A stretch of DNA of 64,000 nt from Theristus sp. LFF4_11 (Eukaryota; Nematoda; Chromadorea; Monhysterida; Xyalidae). Position numbers and translations under genes: made by a program. Below the pieces are notes generated by a model. It did no database searches and had not been told where the DNA came from. It was given only the letters and a program-made list of their open reading frames with translations. The stretch spans positions 1 through 64,000 of the forward strand of contig JASANC010005725.1 in the NCBI GenBank assembly GCA_030248135.1, in the 5' to 3' direction. Below, piece after piece: positions 61,994 to 64,000 of this stretch (the first letter of the stretch is position 1; each line of letters starts with the position of its first letter).

Positions 61994-63135
61994 TACAGGG
62001 TGTCCCAAAAAAAACATAACAAAAGTAAATGGCTCGTGCGGCCGACTGGTTGCACGTGAAGCCGTGAAACTTGAAACACTTTTAGAAAAAAGGAACACAT
62101 TTTGTGTGTCCAAATTTTATCCCGAAATTCCATTTTTTCAATAATATTTTAGCAGAAATGCGTAAAAACTCAAAAATCACTTAACTTCAGCCTTTTGACT
62201 CAGGATAATCATCGTTGTCGTCATCGAGATTCACATATGACTGTGGCGCAAGTTCATCTTTAGCTTCGTCTTCACTGATCTCATCAGATTTTCCCTCTCG
62301 ACCCTTTAGTTTCACTTTTTTCAGCAGCCCAATGTTTTTTTCATTGTTCTCAATGATTGCCGACATTCAATGTTCGAAATTGATGAGCAATTCTGGTGCA
62401 GCGCCCGATCATCGTTGATTTTTTGCACACCACTGCGAATTTTGGTTTTCAAATTGTCGAAAATGTTGGGCGCCGAACGGTACACAATTTCCTTCAGGTG
62501 CCCCAAACCCATAAGTCAAGAGGAAAATTGAAACAAGTGCGCGAGTGGCTGTCGGCGTCGTTCGGTGACCGCTGGATCGGCCGCATGGGCAGAATTGAAT
62601 GGCCCGAGAGGAGTCCGGACATGAAGCCTTTGACTTCTGCGTTTGGGGGCATCTGACGGATAATGCGGGACATTTTCGGCGCCCACCACTGCAGCGGTGT
62701 GAGAAAAAATCATCGATGATCGGGCGCTGCACCAGAAAGTGATCATCAGTTTCAAACATCGAATGTCGTCGTTCATTGAGAACAATGGAAAACACATTGA
62801 GCAGCCGAGAAACATGAAACTGAACGACCGTGAGCATGAACATGATGACATCAGTAAAGTTGAAGCTGACGACGAGCTTGTGCCACTGCCAGATGAGATT
62901 CTCGATGACGACAATGATGTTTATCTTGAGTCAAAAAACTGAATTTAGGTGATTTTTGAGCTTTTACGTATTTCTGCTGAAATGTTATTGAAAAAGTGGA
63001 ATTTCGGGATAAAATTTGCACACACAAAATGTGTTCCTTTTTTCTAAAAGTGTTTCAAATTTCACGGCTTCACGTGCAACCAGTCGGCCGCACGAGCCAT
63101 TTACTTTTGTTATGTTTTTTTTTGGACACCCTGTA
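61994..63135. mobile_element. Tc1/mariner-superfamily element rearranged into a foldback
   Basis: A 1,138-bp element (61,996-63,133) with TA on both sides and termini CAGGGTGTCC..GGACACCCTG. The inverted repeats run about 200 bp with few changes. The plus strand at 62,540-62,632 encodes WIGRMGRIEWPERSPDMKP, the block around the second Asp of DDE transposases in this superfamily, then a one-base frameshift before FDFCVWGHL. It continues to an acidic C-terminus (DEILDDDNDVYLESKN, stop at 62,942). The left arm holds an inverted copy of the same 3' region (minus strand from 62,512, ending LDDDNDDYPESKG near 62,205). The transposase N-terminus is absent. Confidence 0.85.
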
Positions 63136-63348
63136 TTTTCTATTTCGCGGAGTTTTGCGGGTTTACGCGGTGTGTCGTGTGGTGTGACATAGTTTTAGTC
63201 ATTTTGAACGCTAAAAACTGTTGCACCACGTTTGCCATTTTTTTTGAACGCTTTGCAAGTGTCGGTCACACATGCATACACTACATGTCTACTGTAAAAA
63301 ATTGCATCTGAGGTTTTCATGACATATGTACGTATTGGGGATTTATTC

Positions 63349-63552
63349 AAACGTGTCCGGACTAAAATGACGTCATTTGCTTTAAAAACGCCCGTTTGTC
63401 AAAGTACAAGCACTAAAATTTCAGTTTGGAGTGACTGATTCGACATTCATCATTTGTTTACGGGAAGAAATCGGTTAAACGGAAAGTCTGGTATGCTGTG
63501 AACGACAAGCGCATGTTTTCCGCACATGACGTCATTTCAGTGGGACACGTTT
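63349..63552. mobile_element. 204-bp MITE with about 30-bp inverted termini
   Basis: AAACGTGTCCGGACTAAAAT followed by GACGTCATTTGC at the left is matched by inverted GCACATGACGTCATTTCAGT then GGGACACGTTT at the right. No coding capacity; superfamily undetermined. Confidence 0.75.
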
Positions 63553-64000
63553 AAAAAAATAGGTCATACATATTTTTAAGCGTGTAGATCTGTAAACAAT
63601 TTAATTCTTTAAAACAAGCTAATTTTGCGGTTGCTATTTCAAAATTAAGTTTTTTTTGTTAAAAAAGCAGCCAAAAAGTTTTGAAAGCATAGTTCGTAAT
63701 TTTACGCTGAATTAAACTAGTTCATCAACCAACAGAGCATAACTTTTTGAATATTGCAGTTATTTATAGCATCTCACACAGTTGCGCTTGCATCAGTGCA
63801 TAACCTTTGTGAAAATGTTGTCGATAAGCCGTAGACACAATAAAAGAATTCATAAAAACGATCGCTTATATTTACTACATATTCGTCAATGAAGTTCTGA
63901 ATGGGCTCAATGGGATATTGCATAAAACTGGTGTGCTGAACACAGCAATTTAAAAAGTTCTGTGCATCTGCCTGCACATAATATTATCAAATATTATGAC
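63553..64000. other. Right edge of window
   Basis: AT-rich sequence with no exon or element recognised. It may be TANC intron, since a more 5' TANC exon is still missing. Confidence 0.35.

Noticed and set aside
1..64000. CRISPR arrays, operons with ribosome binding sites, prophage or other prokaryotic systems
   Set aside because: The window is eukaryotic: coding sequence is intron-split and the repeats are transposon-derived. No spaced direct-repeat array of CRISPR form was seen.

Overview
This is a metazoan nuclear contig. Coding sequence is split into many small exons with compact introns of about 45-350 bp, GT donors, and short (T)TTCAG or TTGCAG acceptors. The gene set is animal: SLX4, a DHHC S-acyltransferase, synaptophysin, a hexosaminidase D-type glycosidase and the synaptic scaffold TANC. 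Short acceptor motifs, compact introns, and a type II membrane hexosaminidase D point to an ecdysozoan, most likely a nematode. That assignment is an inference; species cannot be read from the window.

Layout. 1-3,110: mobile-element debris (a decayed hAT transposase, an oligo-G hAT MITE with a perfect 8-bp target duplication, a TA-flanked MITE) and the last exon of an unrecognised gene. 3,244-8,267 (+): SLX4 in 16 exons. 8,566-13,422 (+): a C2H2 zinc-finger gene whose 2.77-kb first intron encloses a complete antisense gene, a six-exon DHHC palmitoyltransferase (9,112-11,374, -). 13,662-15,065 (-): a synaptophysin-family gene, convergent with the zinc-finger gene. 16,725-21,883 (+): two tandem paralogs of a secreted cysteine-rich family that I do not recognise; the first carries a 38-bp x4 tandem repeat spanning a 5' splice site. 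22,885-25,548 (-): a type II membrane GH20 hexosaminidase D-like enzyme. 25,549-35,106: gene-poor and repeat-rich, including two copies of one repeat family, the second interrupted by another oligo-G hAT MITE. 35,107-61,926 (-): TANC (P-loop NTPase, ankyrin repeats, TPR, C-terminal PDZ ligand). It has at least two alternative first exons and three further upstream exons. Every upstream splice choice is phase 1, so the gene covers at least 27 kb and probably continues past the right edge. Its introns hold a foldback element, and a small antisense open frame. 62.0-63.6 kb: a Tc1/mariner-type element rebuilt as a giant foldback, and another MITE.

Functional links: TANC, synaptophysin and a DHHC acyltransferase are all proteins expected in neurons, but adjacency here does not show co-regulation. 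SLX4 acts in DNA repair and HEXD in glycan turnover. Exon boundaries were derived by hand from splice motifs, reading phase and recalled family conservation; none has been checked against transcripts.
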